Shown here piece by piece: positions 33,348 to 42,193 of a stretch of DNA of 64,000 bases. How positions within the stretch are numbered: the first letter of the stretch is position 1; the number at the start of each line of letters is the position of its first letter. Source of the DNA: JBEKTW01 sp963727845 (GTDB taxonomy: Bacteria; Bacteroidota; Ignavibacteria; UBA10030; SZUA-254); assembly GCA_963727845.1 (NCBI GenBank), contig CAVSHI010000006.1, positions 506,728 to 570,727 of the forward strand, written 5' to 3'. A program made the translations under genes and the position numbers. The notes under the pieces were generated by a model that made no database searches, was not told the DNA's origin, and was given only the letters and a program-made list of their open reading frames with translations.

Positions 33348-34555
33348 GAGCCGCGAGCATTGTTTCTTGTGGGGGGATTCTTCTAAGTCTTATTTTTACA
33401 TTTCTCATTTTCCCCAGAATTCAAGATCCGCTCAATCTGTATCTTGATCCGGATAGGCACGGAGAACTCGGGGCAAACCTCTATCTTGGAAATGGGTTTG
33501 TATACAACGGAAGCTCCACGCCGGCCGTTGACCGCGGGCCAATCTATCCCTGCATTCTTGCATGTATATTTTTTCTGACCGGTGGAGCACACCCGGCAGC
33601 CGTTCAGGTATTTCAGGCCTTTTGTCTGGGTTTCACGTGTTTTCTCGCATTCCTGATAGGCAGAAAGTTATTCAGTGAAAAAGCGGGAATAGCGGCGGCA
33701 TTATTGTGTGCGTTCCATCCGATGCTTGTCTGGTACTCGGCGCGCATCTGGATTGAAACAGTTCACACACTATTGGTCGCGTTGATTTGCCTTGCCATAA
33801 TCCTTTTCTATGAACGTCCGACGAAGCTGCGAGCTTTATGGACGGGGATTGCATTTGGAATTGCGATATTGACAAAATCAACCCTGATCCTGTTTCCCGC
33901 TATCTTCGTGATCTTGCTCGCGTTAAGGCATAAGAAAGAAATCATCGGATCCGTCGCTCTGATGTTTGGAATTATGTTGGTCGTCGTATCGCCGTGGACG
34001 GTACGGAATTATGTGGTTTCGAATTCGTTTGTTCCCGTTCATGTATCATTAGGGTTGAATCTCATCCAGGGCGATGCTGTGGGAGAATACTGGACACGAA
34101 TGCCGTACTCGACGCTCGAACTGTGGTCGAAGGGAAAAGAAAAGGCCGATTCATTACTTGCGGGCACGCAATGCACTCCAACCGACCCACGGGGAGACCG
34201 TCTGCTCGCGATGGCTTCCTTGCGAGGAAATTTTTCTCACCCTCCTGTTTTTATGAAGAGATCATTGATCAATTTTCTTACCTTCTGGTATCTGGGTGAG
34301 TCGAAGCTGAAGTCTATGTTCCTGATGATCCTTCAATTCCCTCTTTTGATCGTCGCATGTGTCGCCTCCGTGCGATTGTGGAAAGGGTCGGAGTTGGCCC
34401 GCCCGATGATTCTTCTTGTCGCATATTATATTGTTATTCATGCGCTGATCGTTGGCTGGGCGCGGTACTCGGTACCGATTTTGCCACCGTGCATGATCTT
34501 GGCGGCGAGTCTTTTCTGGCAAAGGGTTGGGGATGTCGGAAATGAAAGATCATGA
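33344..34555 (+). CDS. GT39-like membrane glycosyltransferase
   Basis: About 403 residues with some ten transmembrane helices. The first periplasmic loop contains the family-type acidic site (NLYLDPDRHGELGANLYLGNGF), and further helices include AILTKSTLILFPAIFVILLA and WTVRNYVVSNSFVPV, as in the ArnT/PMT superfamily that uses lipid-phosphate sugars. The start is taken as GTG 33344 inside the stop of the previous gene; the frame is open further up, but that part lies inside the oxidoreductase gene. Acceptor (lipid A, protein or glycan) unknown. Confidence 0.78.
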   Translation: MRAASIVSCGGILLSLIFTFLIFPRIQDPLNLYLDPDRHGELGANLYLGNGFVYNGSSTPAVDRGPIYPCILACIFFLTGGAHPAAVQVFQAFCLGFTCFLAFLIGRKLFSEKAGIAAALLCAFHPMLVWYSARIWIETVHTLLVALICLAIILFYERPTKLRALWTGIAFGIAILTKSTLILFPAIFVILLALRHKKEIIGSVALMFGIMLVVVSPWTVRNYVVSNSFVPVHVSLGLNLIQGDAVGEYWTRMPYSTLELWSKGKEKADSLLAGTQCTPTDPRGDRLLAMASLRGNFSHPPVFMKRSLINFLTFWYLGESKLKSMFLMILQFPLLIVACVASVRLWKGSELARPMILLVAYYIVIHALIVGWARYSVPILPPCMILAASLFWQRVGDVGNERS

Positions 34556-34666
34556 TTGCGGACTTTTCCCTAAGTATCTTCCAGCAATAATGTCCCGCGA
34601 ATTTCAGCTCGCGGCGGGAAGTCTCGCAACTGAATTTTCACTACAACGTTAAACTCCTCATTTATG

Positions 34667-34826
34667 AGGCTGTCCTGAAAGTCCCAGCGTCTTGCTGACA
34701 TTCTTCTGGTCAGCATCTAAACTAAGCAGGCAACGCACAGATCCCGACCAGAAGTGAGCGCCTCTGGCGCCATCCCGCTCCGCGGGACATGTCGGGATGA
34801 CGAATAGTTTGGTTTCTGGACAGCCT
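34667..34826. repeat. MITE-like palindromic element
   Basis: Fourteen-base terminal inverted repeats with one mismatch, AGGCTGTCCTGAAA at 34667-34680 and TTTCTGGACAGCCT at 34813-34826, enclose about 130 bases with nested hairpins (TGCTGAC/GTCAGCA; CATCCCG/CGGGATG; GCGCC/GGCGC). It has no reading frame. It lies in the 407-base space between two convergent genes, the rest of which holds no gene. Similar elements elsewhere in the genome would confirm it as a dispersed repeat. Confidence 0.55.
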
Positions 34827-34962
34827 GGGACCTTGTTCCAGTTCGGGAAAGTTGGCGAGTTCATTACTTTTCCCTTTACAAGGCTTGTCCTGAGCGGCAG
34901 CGGAGGATGAGGTCTAAAAAGGAGAAGACAATTTAGCAATGTGAACTAGCCTGCCGATGACT

Positions 34963-35457
34963 TCATGGGGATTTCCCACCTAAATAAAGGAAACTCTTCA
35001 GTTCGTCAAAGCCAGAGAATGTTCTGGTCACGCACCCCAGCACCCAGCCCGGCAGCTCGCCCAACGCGAAGGATGTCACAAGGTACACTGGTTTGCCAAA
35101 GAACTTTGCCATTGTCAGCTCACCCTTCGTGCCCGCCCCTTTTGCTGCTCCCTCATCCCAGTAACAGATAACATAATCGGAGCGTTCGGCAATTTCCTTG
35201 CAATCGAGCTCGACCAGCTGGCGGGCGATTTCCCGATACAGCGGGAGATTCTGTGTCTTTAGCTTGCGAAAATCGATTGAGGGATATTTTCTCGAAAAGA
35301 ACCGGGTGCTTTCGACGTTAGGATTAAAGACGCTCTGGCCAAGAGTGTTTTCCAGCCAAGGTTGTAGTTCGCCTCGCCATTGAGCGCCCTCACCAGTGGC
35401 GTACTCCATGCCGCCGGAAAGATACACCCGCGCCGGTTTAACCGAAGGAGTAGACAT
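34963..35457 (-). CDS. Nucleoside 2-deoxyribosyltransferase-like protein
   Basis: A 164-residue protein beginning MSTPSVKPARVYLSGGMEYA, with VFNPNVESTRFF, an acidic YVICYWDEGAAKGAGTKGELTMAK region and PVYLVTSF. The pattern of an N-terminal strand followed by GGM and a later G-x-x-x-E is that of the nucleoside 2-deoxyribosyltransferase-like fold (also in MazG- and phage-linked proteins), where the late glutamate (KGELTMA) would be catalytic. It overlaps the upstream membrane kinase gene by 20 bases and is the last gene of the tilS-hpt-ftsH transcript. The substrate is unknown. Confidence 0.65.
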   Translation of the reverse strand: MSTPSVKPARVYLSGGMEYATGEGAQWRGELQPWLENTLGQSVFNPNVESTRFFSRKYPSIDFRKLKTQNLPLYREIARQLVELDCKEIAERSDYVICYWDEGAAKGAGTKGELTMAKFFGKPVYLVTSFALGELPGWVLGCVTRTFSGFDELKSFLYLGGKSP

Positions 35458-36097
35458 TCAACCCCGGCAGAAAGTAATGGTACATAATCCACAGAGCAAG
35501 GCCGACCGTCAGTGGAATTGAGAGGTTATCATCGACTTCGACCGACATCGATTCGATGACTGTTCCCAAAGCTACACTCAGCATGCCGATCGCGTACTCT
35601 GTGGACTCGTAACCGACCTTAGGCGTGAACAAAATGACAATGACACCGCTGGCAAAAAAACCGAGGCTGCCCTCCAAAGTCTTTCCGAAGAAGCGATGTT
35701 TGCCGAACCGCTTCCCGACGAGTGCGGCGGTCAGGTCGCAAATGATGAGGATGGCGAAACTTGTAATCGCAATGATCTTGGGAAAAACAAGAATGCAGAT
35801 TGTCGCGGAGATGAGCACATACGAAGCGCCATTGAGACGTTTCTTCTTATCATCGCTTTCGTGTTTTCGCAGAAGCCAGCCGAACCATTTGTAGAACCAC
35901 TCCTGGATCGGACGATGATAATAGCGCGCCACATCGACAAGGAGAAATGCGAGCGTCAATGGAATGAAGATTATGAGCGCGACACTTCGCGGAACGAAGA
36001 AATATCCGATCGGAATAGAAAGAGAGCAGAAGTGAATTGCCTTACGGACCAGCTCGACCCGGTAATCGCTATCAATATGCGATAGCTCTGTGTTCAA
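35438..36097 (-). CDS. Dolichol kinase/CTP-dependent lipid kinase-like membrane protein
   Basis: A 219-residue protein with about six hydrophobic segments. Family landmarks are RKAIHFCSLSIPIGYFF near the start, ICDLTAALVGKRFGKHRFFGKTLEGSLGFF in the middle and VEVDDNLSIPLTVG near the end. These match the SEC59/DGK1/VTE5 group of CTP-dependent polyprenol, diacylglycerol or phytol kinases, which also resembles CdsA. It begins with TTG inside the ftsH stop (TTGA), so it is coupled to ftsH. Its lipid substrate is not deducible. Confidence 0.8.
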   Translation of the reverse strand: MNTELSHIDSDYRVELVRKAIHFCSLSIPIGYFFVPRSVALIIFIPLTLAFLLVDVARYYHRPIQEWFYKWFGWLLRKHESDDKKKRLNGASYVLISATICILVFPKIIAITSFAILIICDLTAALVGKRFGKHRFFGKTLEGSLGFFASGVIVILFTPKVGYESTEYAIGMLSVALGTVIESMSVEVDDNLSIPLTVGLALWIMYHYFLPGLNVYSFG

Positions 36098-38166
36098 AGC
36101 GATGGTGCTGCTCCACCGCCCCCGGGTAACGCCTGTGGCACGGTTACCGTGACGACGTCCTTGTTCTGGTTATTTCCGTTGTTCTGGCGCTCAACAGGAG
36201 GGAGTTCCTCGCCTCGCAGAAGCTTGTCGATTTCTTCGCCGTCGAGAATCTCGCGTTCCAGCAATGCGTTGGCAAGTCGGTGGAGTGCATCCTGGTTTTC
36301 GCTCAGGATGGATTCTGCCCGGTCCATGCCGACGGTGACAATTCTCTTTATTTCTGCGTCGATCACCATTGCGGTCTCTTCGGAGAAATTCTTCGTTCGG
36401 GTGATTTCCCGGCCGAGGAAAATCTCTTCTTCTTTTGCGCCGTAGGCGAGAGGACCCAGGCGTTCGCTCATTCCCCATTCGCAGACCATTTTCCGCGCGA
36501 GACCGGTCGCCCGTTCGATATCGTTGCCGGCGCCGGTTGTCAGCTCGTTGAAGATGAGCTTCTCTGCCGCCCTGCCGCCGAGTGCATAGGCGATCATCGC
36601 TTCCAGATACTCTTTGGAATATGTGTGCTTTTCATCTATCGGAAGATACGTCGTGACACCGAGGGCCCTGCCGCGTGGAATGATCGTGACCTTATGAACG
36701 GGATCGGCTTCGGGAATTTTTCTGGCCACCAGCACATGCCCCGATTCATGGTAGGCCGTGACTTTCTTTTCGCGCTCGGAGATGATGAGACTCTTTCGCT
36801 CAACGCCCATCATGACCTTGTCCTTGGCTTCCTCGAAATGCGCCATGGTGACGTGCTTTTCATTTCGCCTCGCCGCCAGAAGCGCTGCTTCATTGACAAG
36901 ATTGGCAATGTCGGCGCCCGCCAAACCGGGGGTTCCCTTCGCGAGCGTTTCCAGTTTGACATCTTCGGAAAGAGGAATGTGTTTTGTATGAACTTTCAGA
37001 ATTCCTTCGCGCCCCTTGACGTCGGGCCTGTCGACAACAACCTGCCGGTCAAATCGCCCGGGCCGCATGAGGGCGGGGTCGAGGACGTCAGGACGGTTCG
37101 TCGCAGCGATGATGATCACGCCGCTGTTTTGTTCGAACCCGTCCATCTCGACGAGTAGCTGATTGAGAGTTTGTTCCCGCTCATCGTGGCCGCCGCCAAT
37201 TCCCGCCCCACGGTGTCTGCCGACGGCGTCTATTTCATCGATGAAAATAATTGCGGGCGCATTTTTCTTCCCGGTTTCAAAGAGGTCGCGCACGCGGCTG
37301 GCTCCGACGCCCACGAACATCTCGACGAAGTCTGCACCTGAAATCGAAAAAAACGGCACTCCCGCTTCTCCCGCGACCGCACGTGCGAGCAATGTCTTCC
37401 CGGTTCCCGGTGGGCCTAGCAGGAGAACGCCGCGCGGAATTTTGCCGCCGAGTCGCTGAAACTTCGTCGGCTCTTTGAGGAACTCAATGATTTCCTGTAG
37501 CTCGACCTTCGCTTCGTCGGCGCCTGCGACATCCTGGAAGGTGACCTTCAGGGAGGATTCCGTGAGCATTTTTGCCCGGCTTTTTCCAAACGAAAAAATC
37601 CCCTTCGTGCCTACGCCCTGCATCCGGCGCATGATGATGAACCATACCACCGCAATCAGAATCCACGGGGCCACGCTGAGAAGGGCGCTCACCCAGGTGT
37701 TGTCCTCCTTCGTGATGTTATAACGAATGCCGGCGGTATTCCAGTCCTGGATCACGGTGCCGTCAAGATAGGGGAGCGTGACGTGAAATTTCTCCACCTT
37801 TGCGTGTTTTCCAACCGCCGTGGCAATATCCATCGGCTCCTTGAGTGTTCCGTGAAAATCAAAATTGTTCAGGTCGGATTTCTTGATGATGGCCTCACGG
37901 ATCTGACCGTCGTGGAGAATCTTCAGATACTCGGGGTAGTCCACTTCGTATTCGGCGGCTTCCGTTGCTCTGAACAGCGTCATCACAATGAACACTCCGA
38001 GGATGATCGCAGACCAGCTCAGAACGACTCTCAGCAGTCGTCCCCAGTTGAAATCGTCATCGTTGCGAAATTGGTTCCGCGACTGGCGGCTTCTCTTGGG
38101 CCGTGTAGCCTTTCGCTGTCGTGATCCATCGCCCGGGCGTTTGTTATCTCGCTGATTCTCTTCCAT
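36094..38166 (-). CDS. ftsH: ATP-dependent zinc metalloprotease FtsH
   Basis: A 690-residue membrane-anchored AAA+ protease that degrades membrane and regulatory proteins as a hexamer. A long basic N-terminus precedes the first transmembrane helix (near residues 44-64). A periplasmic domain and a second helix (LSVAPWILIAVVWFIIM) follow. Walker A is GPPGTGKT at 251-258 and the SRH region reads IIIAATNRPDVLDPALMRPGRFD. The zinc site is HESGH at 473-477. The C-terminus ends in a Gly/Pro/Asn-rich tail. It lies in the conserved tilS-hpt-ftsH order. Confidence 0.96.
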   Translation of the reverse strand: MEENQRDNKRPGDGSRQRKATRPKRSRQSRNQFRNDDDFNWGRLLRVVLSWSAIILGVFIVMTLFRATEAAEYEVDYPEYLKILHDGQIREAIIKKSDLNNFDFHGTLKEPMDIATAVGKHAKVEKFHVTLPYLDGTVIQDWNTAGIRYNITKEDNTWVSALLSVAPWILIAVVWFIIMRRMQGVGTKGIFSFGKSRAKMLTESSLKVTFQDVAGADEAKVELQEIIEFLKEPTKFQRLGGKIPRGVLLLGPPGTGKTLLARAVAGEAGVPFFSISGADFVEMFVGVGASRVRDLFETGKKNAPAIIFIDEIDAVGRHRGAGIGGGHDEREQTLNQLLVEMDGFEQNSGVIIIAATNRPDVLDPALMRPGRFDRQVVVDRPDVKGREGILKVHTKHIPLSEDVKLETLAKGTPGLAGADIANLVNEAALLAARRNEKHVTMAHFEEAKDKVMMGVERKSLIISEREKKVTAYHESGHVLVARKIPEADPVHKVTIIPRGRALGVTTYLPIDEKHTYSKEYLEAMIAYALGGRAAEKLIFNELTTGAGNDIERATGLARKMVCEWGMSERLGPLAYGAKEEEIFLGREITRTKNFSEETAMVIDAEIKRIVTVGMDRAESILSENQDALHRLANALLEREILDGEEIDKLLRGEELPPVERQNNGNNQNKDVVTVTVPQALPGGGGAAPSL

Positions 38167-38193
38167 AGTGTGTCACATTCCTGTAAGAATAAT

Positions 38194-38739
38194 TTACGCT
38201 TCTACCGTACGATAAATTCCCCTGAGATTCCTGGCCTTCTGCGAGTAATCCAGTCCGTACCCGATGACAAAATAATTGGGGATCGTGAATCCAATATAAT
38301 CAATTCTCGTGTCAATTTTCAGAGTGCCTTTCTTGTACAACAGTGATACGGCTTTCAGCGAGCTTGGTTTCTGATTCAGTATCAATCGTTTCATGAAGTC
38401 CATCGAGAGACCGGAGTCGACGATGTCTTCGACGATGATGATGTCGCGCCCCGTCACCTGGCAGTTCAGATCCTTCAGCATTTTGACGTCGCCCGAGCTG
38501 ATTTTCGCGTCGCCGTAACTCGAAAGCTTGAGAAAATCTATCTCACAGTCGACGGTAATATGGCGGATGAGGTCGGACATGAACACGAAGGCCCCGTTCA
38601 ATACGCCGATGAAGATCGGCACCTTGCCGCGGTAGTCTGTGCTGATTTTCCGTGCAAGTTGCTTCACGCGCGCCTGCAGTTTCTTTTCGCCGATATAAAT
38701 TTCGAAGTGTTCGTTATTGAGTTTCAGGGATTTGGCCAT
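38194..38739 (-). CDS. hpt: Hypoxanthine phosphoribosyltransferase
   Basis: A 181-residue purine salvage enzyme that converts hypoxanthine or guanine with PRPP to IMP or GMP. The PRPP-binding loop is DIIIVEDIVDSGLSMDF, preceded by GVLNGAFVFMSDLIR and the flexible-loop LKLSSYG. The ending NLRGIYRTVEA is typical. The ATG directly abuts the tilS stop (TGAATG), and ftsH begins 27 bases downstream. This arrangement is the same as in B. subtilis. Confidence 0.95.
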   Translation of the reverse strand: MAKSLKLNNEHFEIYIGEKKLQARVKQLARKISTDYRGKVPIFIGVLNGAFVFMSDLIRHITVDCEIDFLKLSSYGDAKISSGDVKMLKDLNCQVTGRDIIIVEDIVDSGLSMDFMKRLILNQKPSSLKAVSLLYKKGTLKIDTRIDYIGFTIPNYFVIGYGLDYSQKARNLRGIYRTVEA

Positions 38740-40128
38740 TCACCGTCCGGGATTATTTGGTTCATACTGTAATTTGAGAATTTGTTTTGTCGTCGGCATG
38801 ACTTTCCACCGGTCGTCAAGTCTCTTGCCGCAAATCCACACGATGCTTCCCCCGGATTCGAGAATGGGGATCGTATGTTTTTCGTAGACCGGGACTTTCT
38901 GTTCGATGAACAGATCACTCACCTTTTTCTTCTGTTGCATGCCCAGCGGCACAAGCCAGTCTCCGTTGTTCCACGTCCGGAGAACGAGGTCTCCCGCTAA
39001 TCGGCCTGCATCGATGTACTCAATATTGGGATTGTCGGTAAAGTTCGCCTTCTCGACGAAGGACGAAGTGAAATGAAATCCGGAAAACTCATACGCCTGG
39101 TTAGGATTCACCGCGTGACGAAAGAGGGGTTCGTTTGCCTGGCGGCGCAGAACGAGGCGGTCACGATCGCGGCAAAAAACAACATCCCTTGCAACGGAAC
39201 ACGACGACCCAGTTTCGGCCTCCGCCACTTTCAGCATCTCTCGCACCGTTGAAAATTCAATTTCTCCGTGCGCGAAGTCCTTGGCCGTCTTGTGGAGGAT
39301 GTATTCCTGCAGGAACAGAGGTTCCGAGCGCAATGTCGTCAGGCTGAGAACTATTTCGCGTTCGGCGGTCTCAACGATTACCCTCGAAAGAAAGTGTGAC
39401 GCTTCCACATGCAGGTAATCCTCGAGCTGATGAGACAACTCCGCGCATCGCCTCAGCGTCCCCATTAAATTTGGATTGATACGCTCCTGGAGTTGCGGGA
39501 TGATCTGGTGGCGGAGAAAATTCCGCGAGTAGTCGATTTTTTTGTTTGACGAATCCTCACGGTGCTCGAGGTGCCGTTCAGCGGCGTAGCGTTGAATTTC
39601 TTCGCGGGTTGCAAACAAGAGCGGGCGAACGAGTGCCATGTCCTTTCTCGTGACGGGGATCCCGGTTAATCCGTGCACTCCAGCGCCGCGCAGCATGTTG
39701 AACAAAACTGTTTCCGCGTTATCATCGCCGTTATGTCCGACCGCGATCCTCTGGAATCCCAGCGATGTCCGCAGTCTCCTGAAGAAGTCGTATCGCAAAT
39801 CCCTTGCCGCCTCCTGAATCGAGAGCTTCATTGATTCGGCATACGCGTGCGTATCGGCGCGATCGGCATGAAATTGAATCCCCAGCCTGTCGGCGGCTTC
39901 GTGCACGAAGGCCTCGTCACCCTCTGATTCTTTTCCGCGCAGTTGATGGTTGAAGTGGGCCACGGCAAGCTCAAGGTTCCATTCCTGCCGGAGCCGGCCA
40001 AGGACGTCCAGCAGGACGATTGAATCGATGCCGCCGCTCACAGCGGCGATAATTCTGTCATCACGCGCTACGAGGCTGTGCTCGCGGATGAATTCTCTCA
40101 GTGCGCGGATGAATGATGCATCGGACAT
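38740..40128 (-). CDS. tilS: tRNA(Ile)-lysidine synthetase
   Basis: A 462-residue ATP-pyrophosphatase that changes C34 to lysidine in the CAU anticodon of tRNA-Ile2, so that it reads AUA and not AUG. The PP-loop SGGIDSIVLLDVL lies near the N-terminus; HFNHQLRGKES and GHNGDDNAETVLFNMLRG follow. The C-terminal domains are complete (WNNGDWLVPLGMQQKKKVSDLF). I chose ATG 40128; a TTG eight codons upstream is possible. A tRNA with a CAU anticodon lies only 32 bases upstream on the same strand. Confidence 0.94.
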   Translation of the reverse strand: MSDASFIRALREFIREHSLVARDDRIIAAVSGGIDSIVLLDVLGRLRQEWNLELAVAHFNHQLRGKESEGDEAFVHEAADRLGIQFHADRADTHAYAESMKLSIQEAARDLRYDFFRRLRTSLGFQRIAVGHNGDDNAETVLFNMLRGAGVHGLTGIPVTRKDMALVRPLLFATREEIQRYAAERHLEHREDSSNKKIDYSRNFLRHQIIPQLQERINPNLMGTLRRCAELSHQLEDYLHVEASHFLSRVIVETAEREIVLSLTTLRSEPLFLQEYILHKTAKDFAHGEIEFSTVREMLKVAEAETGSSCSVARDVVFCRDRDRLVLRRQANEPLFRHAVNPNQAYEFSGFHFTSSFVEKANFTDNPNIEYIDAGRLAGDLVLRTWNNGDWLVPLGMQQKKKVSDLFIEQKVPVYEKHTIPILESGGSIVWICGKRLDDRWKVMPTTKQILKLQYEPNNPGR

Positions 40129-40160
40129 AGTTTCATTCGTTAAGTGGATCAAAAGAACTG

Positions 40161-40234
40161 TAGCGGAGGAGGGAGTCGAACCCCCGACACACGGATTATG
40201 ATTCCGTTGCTCTAACCAACTGAGCTACTCCGCC
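40161..40234 (-). tRNA. tRNA with CAU anticodon (Met, or possibly Ile2)
   Basis: A 74-base cloverleaf on the minus strand. The acceptor GGCGGAG pairs with CTCCGCT (G1-U72 wobble, A73). The D arm is GCTCAGTTGGTTAGAGC. The anticodon stem ACGGA/TCCGT holds the loop ATCATAA with anticodon CAT. The T arm is GGGGGTTCGACTCCC. No CCA is encoded. Elongator Met is the default call; CAU is also the anticodon of the unmodified tRNA-Ile2, the substrate of TilS, whose gene follows. The acceptor pairs G4-C69 and G5-C68 do not settle the matter. It is not an initiator tRNA, as the three G-C pairs below the anticodon are absent. Confidence 0.9.
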
Positions 40235-40390
40235 GTTTGAGTTGTGAAGTTGACGAATCGTCATGCAATCGGTGAATTCAGTCACATCGCGACCGAGCCA
40301 CTCCGCGGAAACTTCACGGTTGATTGAGGCAAATCTGCCGTAAATCATTGAAAATATACGATAAAAGCGAGTGAATTCCAAAACATGACA

Positions 40391-40419
40391 TTGACTTTCC
40401 TTCAACTCTTTCTTATTTT
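40391..40419 (+). promoter_or_regulatory. Promoter of the squalene operon
   Basis: TTGACT at 40391-40396 and TATTTT at 40414-40419 are separated by 17 bases, a good sigma-70-type spacing. Transcription would begin near 40426, giving a leader of only about eight bases before ATG 40434, without a ribosome site. The 155 bases between the tRNA and this site hold no gene. Confidence 0.5.
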
Positions 40420-40433
40420 AGTACTCAACCCCG

Positions 40434-41363
40434 ATGATGAACATTGAAACCATTCCGACCGGCGCCGGGAACTGTACCCCGGACGAAGCATTTTCTTATT
40501 GTGCCGCTATAACGAGCGCGCACTATGAGAATTTCCCGGTTGCTTCCCTCTTCCTGCCGGAAGAGAAACGACCGTACATCCAGGCAATCTATGCCTTTGC
40601 GCGCATAGCCGACAACTTCGCGGATGAGCTTAAACGCCCCGCGGAAGATCGTCTGCGCGATCTGAATCTGTGGGAAGAAAAACTCCGCCTGTGCTATCTC
40701 GATACTGCAGACCATCCCGTGTTTGTTGCCCTTAATGAAACAGTTAAACGAAACGGTATCCCCATCGAACCGCTCCTGAACCTGCTGACGGCGTTCAAAA
40801 AGGACGTGACGCAGAACCGGTATCAGACATTCAACGACCTGCTCGGCTATTGCTCGTGCTCCGCCAATCCGGTGGGCCGGCTCGTGTTGATGATTTTTGG
40901 ACATCGGGACGAACGGCTGTTCTCTCTGTCCGACAGTATTTGCACGGCCCTCCAGCTCACAAATTTCTGGCAGGATGTTTCCGTCGATATCCAGAAAGAC
41001 CGTTTGTACATTCCCATCGAAGATATGACGCGATTTGGATACCCGGTGGAGAAATGGGAAACGGGAGTGGCGGATGAAAACTTCCGACAACTCATGAAAC
41101 ATCAGGTGGAGCGAACCAGGGAATTGTTTTACCGGGGGGCCGAACTTCCCTCGCTGGTCGAGAAGGAACTGCAGCTTGAGCTGAAGCTTGTCTGGTTCGG
41201 CGGCATGTCGGTATTGAAGCGACTTGAAAAGATTCAGTACGATGTATTCCATCGGAGGCCGGCGTTGAAGTGGAACCACAAACTTCAGATTTTGGCACGC
41301 GCGATGCTCACAGGTGATTTGGCCCGACCGCGAAAAAGGAAGAAGGCATGGGATCTGACGTAG
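40434..41363 (+). CDS. hpnC: Hydroxysqualene synthase HpnC
   Basis: A 309-residue trans-isoprenyl diphosphate synthase of the squalene/phytoene family. The first aspartate-rich motif is D60-NFAD-E65, the second ALQLTNFWQDVSVDIQKDR; ENFPVASLFLP near the start is typical of HpnC. In the bacterial three-step route HpnD makes presqualene diphosphate, HpnC turns it into hydroxysqualene, and HpnE reduces this to squalene. It starts with one of two adjacent ATGs (40434 or 40437) and overlaps hpnD by 16 bases. No squalene cyclase is in the window, so hopanoid formation cannot be confirmed here. Confidence 0.93.
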   Translation: MMNIETIPTGAGNCTPDEAFSYCAAITSAHYENFPVASLFLPEEKRPYIQAIYAFARIADNFADELKRPAEDRLRDLNLWEEKLRLCYLDTADHPVFVALNETVKRNGIPIEPLLNLLTAFKKDVTQNRYQTFNDLLGYCSCSANPVGRLVLMIFGHRDERLFSLSDSICTALQLTNFWQDVSVDIQKDRLYIPIEDMTRFGYPVEKWETGVADENFRQLMKHQVERTRELFYRGAELPSLVEKELQLELKLVWFGGMSVLKRLEKIQYDVFHRRPALKWNHKLQILARAMLTGDLARPRKRKKAWDLT

Positions 41364-42193
41364 CGGGTGCGGTTTTGAAGGGAAGCCATACGAGTTTCTA
41401 CTACTCCTTCTCGTTTCTGCCGAAATACCAGCGCGATGCACTCAGCACCGTCTATGCTTTTTGCCGCACGACGGATGATATCGTTGATGAAGGGAAGGAT
41501 GTGAGAAGCAAGGTCGAACGCTTGCGTACATGGAGAATGGAACTCGAAAAGGCCCTCGGCGGTGAATCCGAATACCAGATTTTGAATCAGCTCAGCGCCA
41601 TCGCAAAGCGTTTCAAAATCCCGGTCATCCATTTTTACGAGTTGATCAAAGGTGTGGAGATGGATTTGGTCAGGGACAGATACGATACATTCGACGAATT
41701 GCGGGAGTACTGCTACCTGGTCGCTTCGTCGGTCGGGTTGATGAGCCTGGAGGTTCTCGGGTCGCGGAGCGAAAAGACGAAGGAGTATGCAATTAATCTC
41801 GGCATCGCCCTGCAGCTCACGAACATCCTGCGTGATGTGAGCATCGATGCGAAGTACGGCAGGGTTTACCTGCCGCAGGAAGACTTGCGTCGATTCGGTT
41901 TTTCAGAGGCGGATTTGTTTGCACACCGTTACACTCCGGCGTTTCGTTCTCTCATGGAGTTTGAAGCCCGGCGCGCTGAAGAATACTTCCGCAGGGCCCA
42001 GGATTCCCTTCCCGCCGAAGATAAACGAGCGATGTTTGCAGCAAAGATCATGGAACGAATTTATTTTCACATGCTCCTGCGCATAAAGAAAGCCGGCTAC
42101 AACGTTTTCGACCGGTCGGTCAAACTCCCGAGATATTTGCAGTTCCTGATCGCGATAAAGTACTGGGTCAAACAGCGGCTGTTCGGGAAGTGA
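41348..42193 (+). CDS. hpnD: Presqualene diphosphate synthase HpnD
   Basis: A 281-residue enzyme that condenses two farnesyl diphosphates to presqualene diphosphate. The aspartate-rich motifs are DDIVDE at 43-48 and LTNILRDVSIDAKYGRVYLP; the substrate-binding YCYLVASSVGLMSLEVLG is also clear. It overlaps hpnC upstream and hpnE downstream (GTGA), so all three are translated together. The C-terminus (ISYWVKQRLFG-like, basic) may touch the membrane. Confidence 0.93.
   Translation: MGSDVAGAVLKGSHTSFYYSFSFLPKYQRDALSTVYAFCRTTDDIVDEGKDVRSKVERLRTWRMELEKALGGESEYQILNQLSAIAKRFKIPVIHFYELIKGVEMDLVRDRYDTFDELREYCYLVASSVGLMSLEVLGSRSEKTKEYAINLGIALQLTNILRDVSIDAKYGRVYLPQEDLRRFGFSEADLFAHRYTPAFRSLMEFEARRAEEYFRRAQDSLPAEDKRAMFAAKIMERIYFHMLLRIKKAGYNVFDRSVKLPRYLQFLIAIKYWVKQRLFGK

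Noticed and set aside
36280..37158. 292-codon plus-strand frame opposite ftsH
   Set aside because: The ftsH gene carries all AAA and zinc-protease motifs; the opposite frame reads as composition noise.
40425..41441. 338-codon minus-strand frame opposite hpnC
   Set aside because: hpnC on the other strand has full family motifs; the antisense product has no recognisable features.
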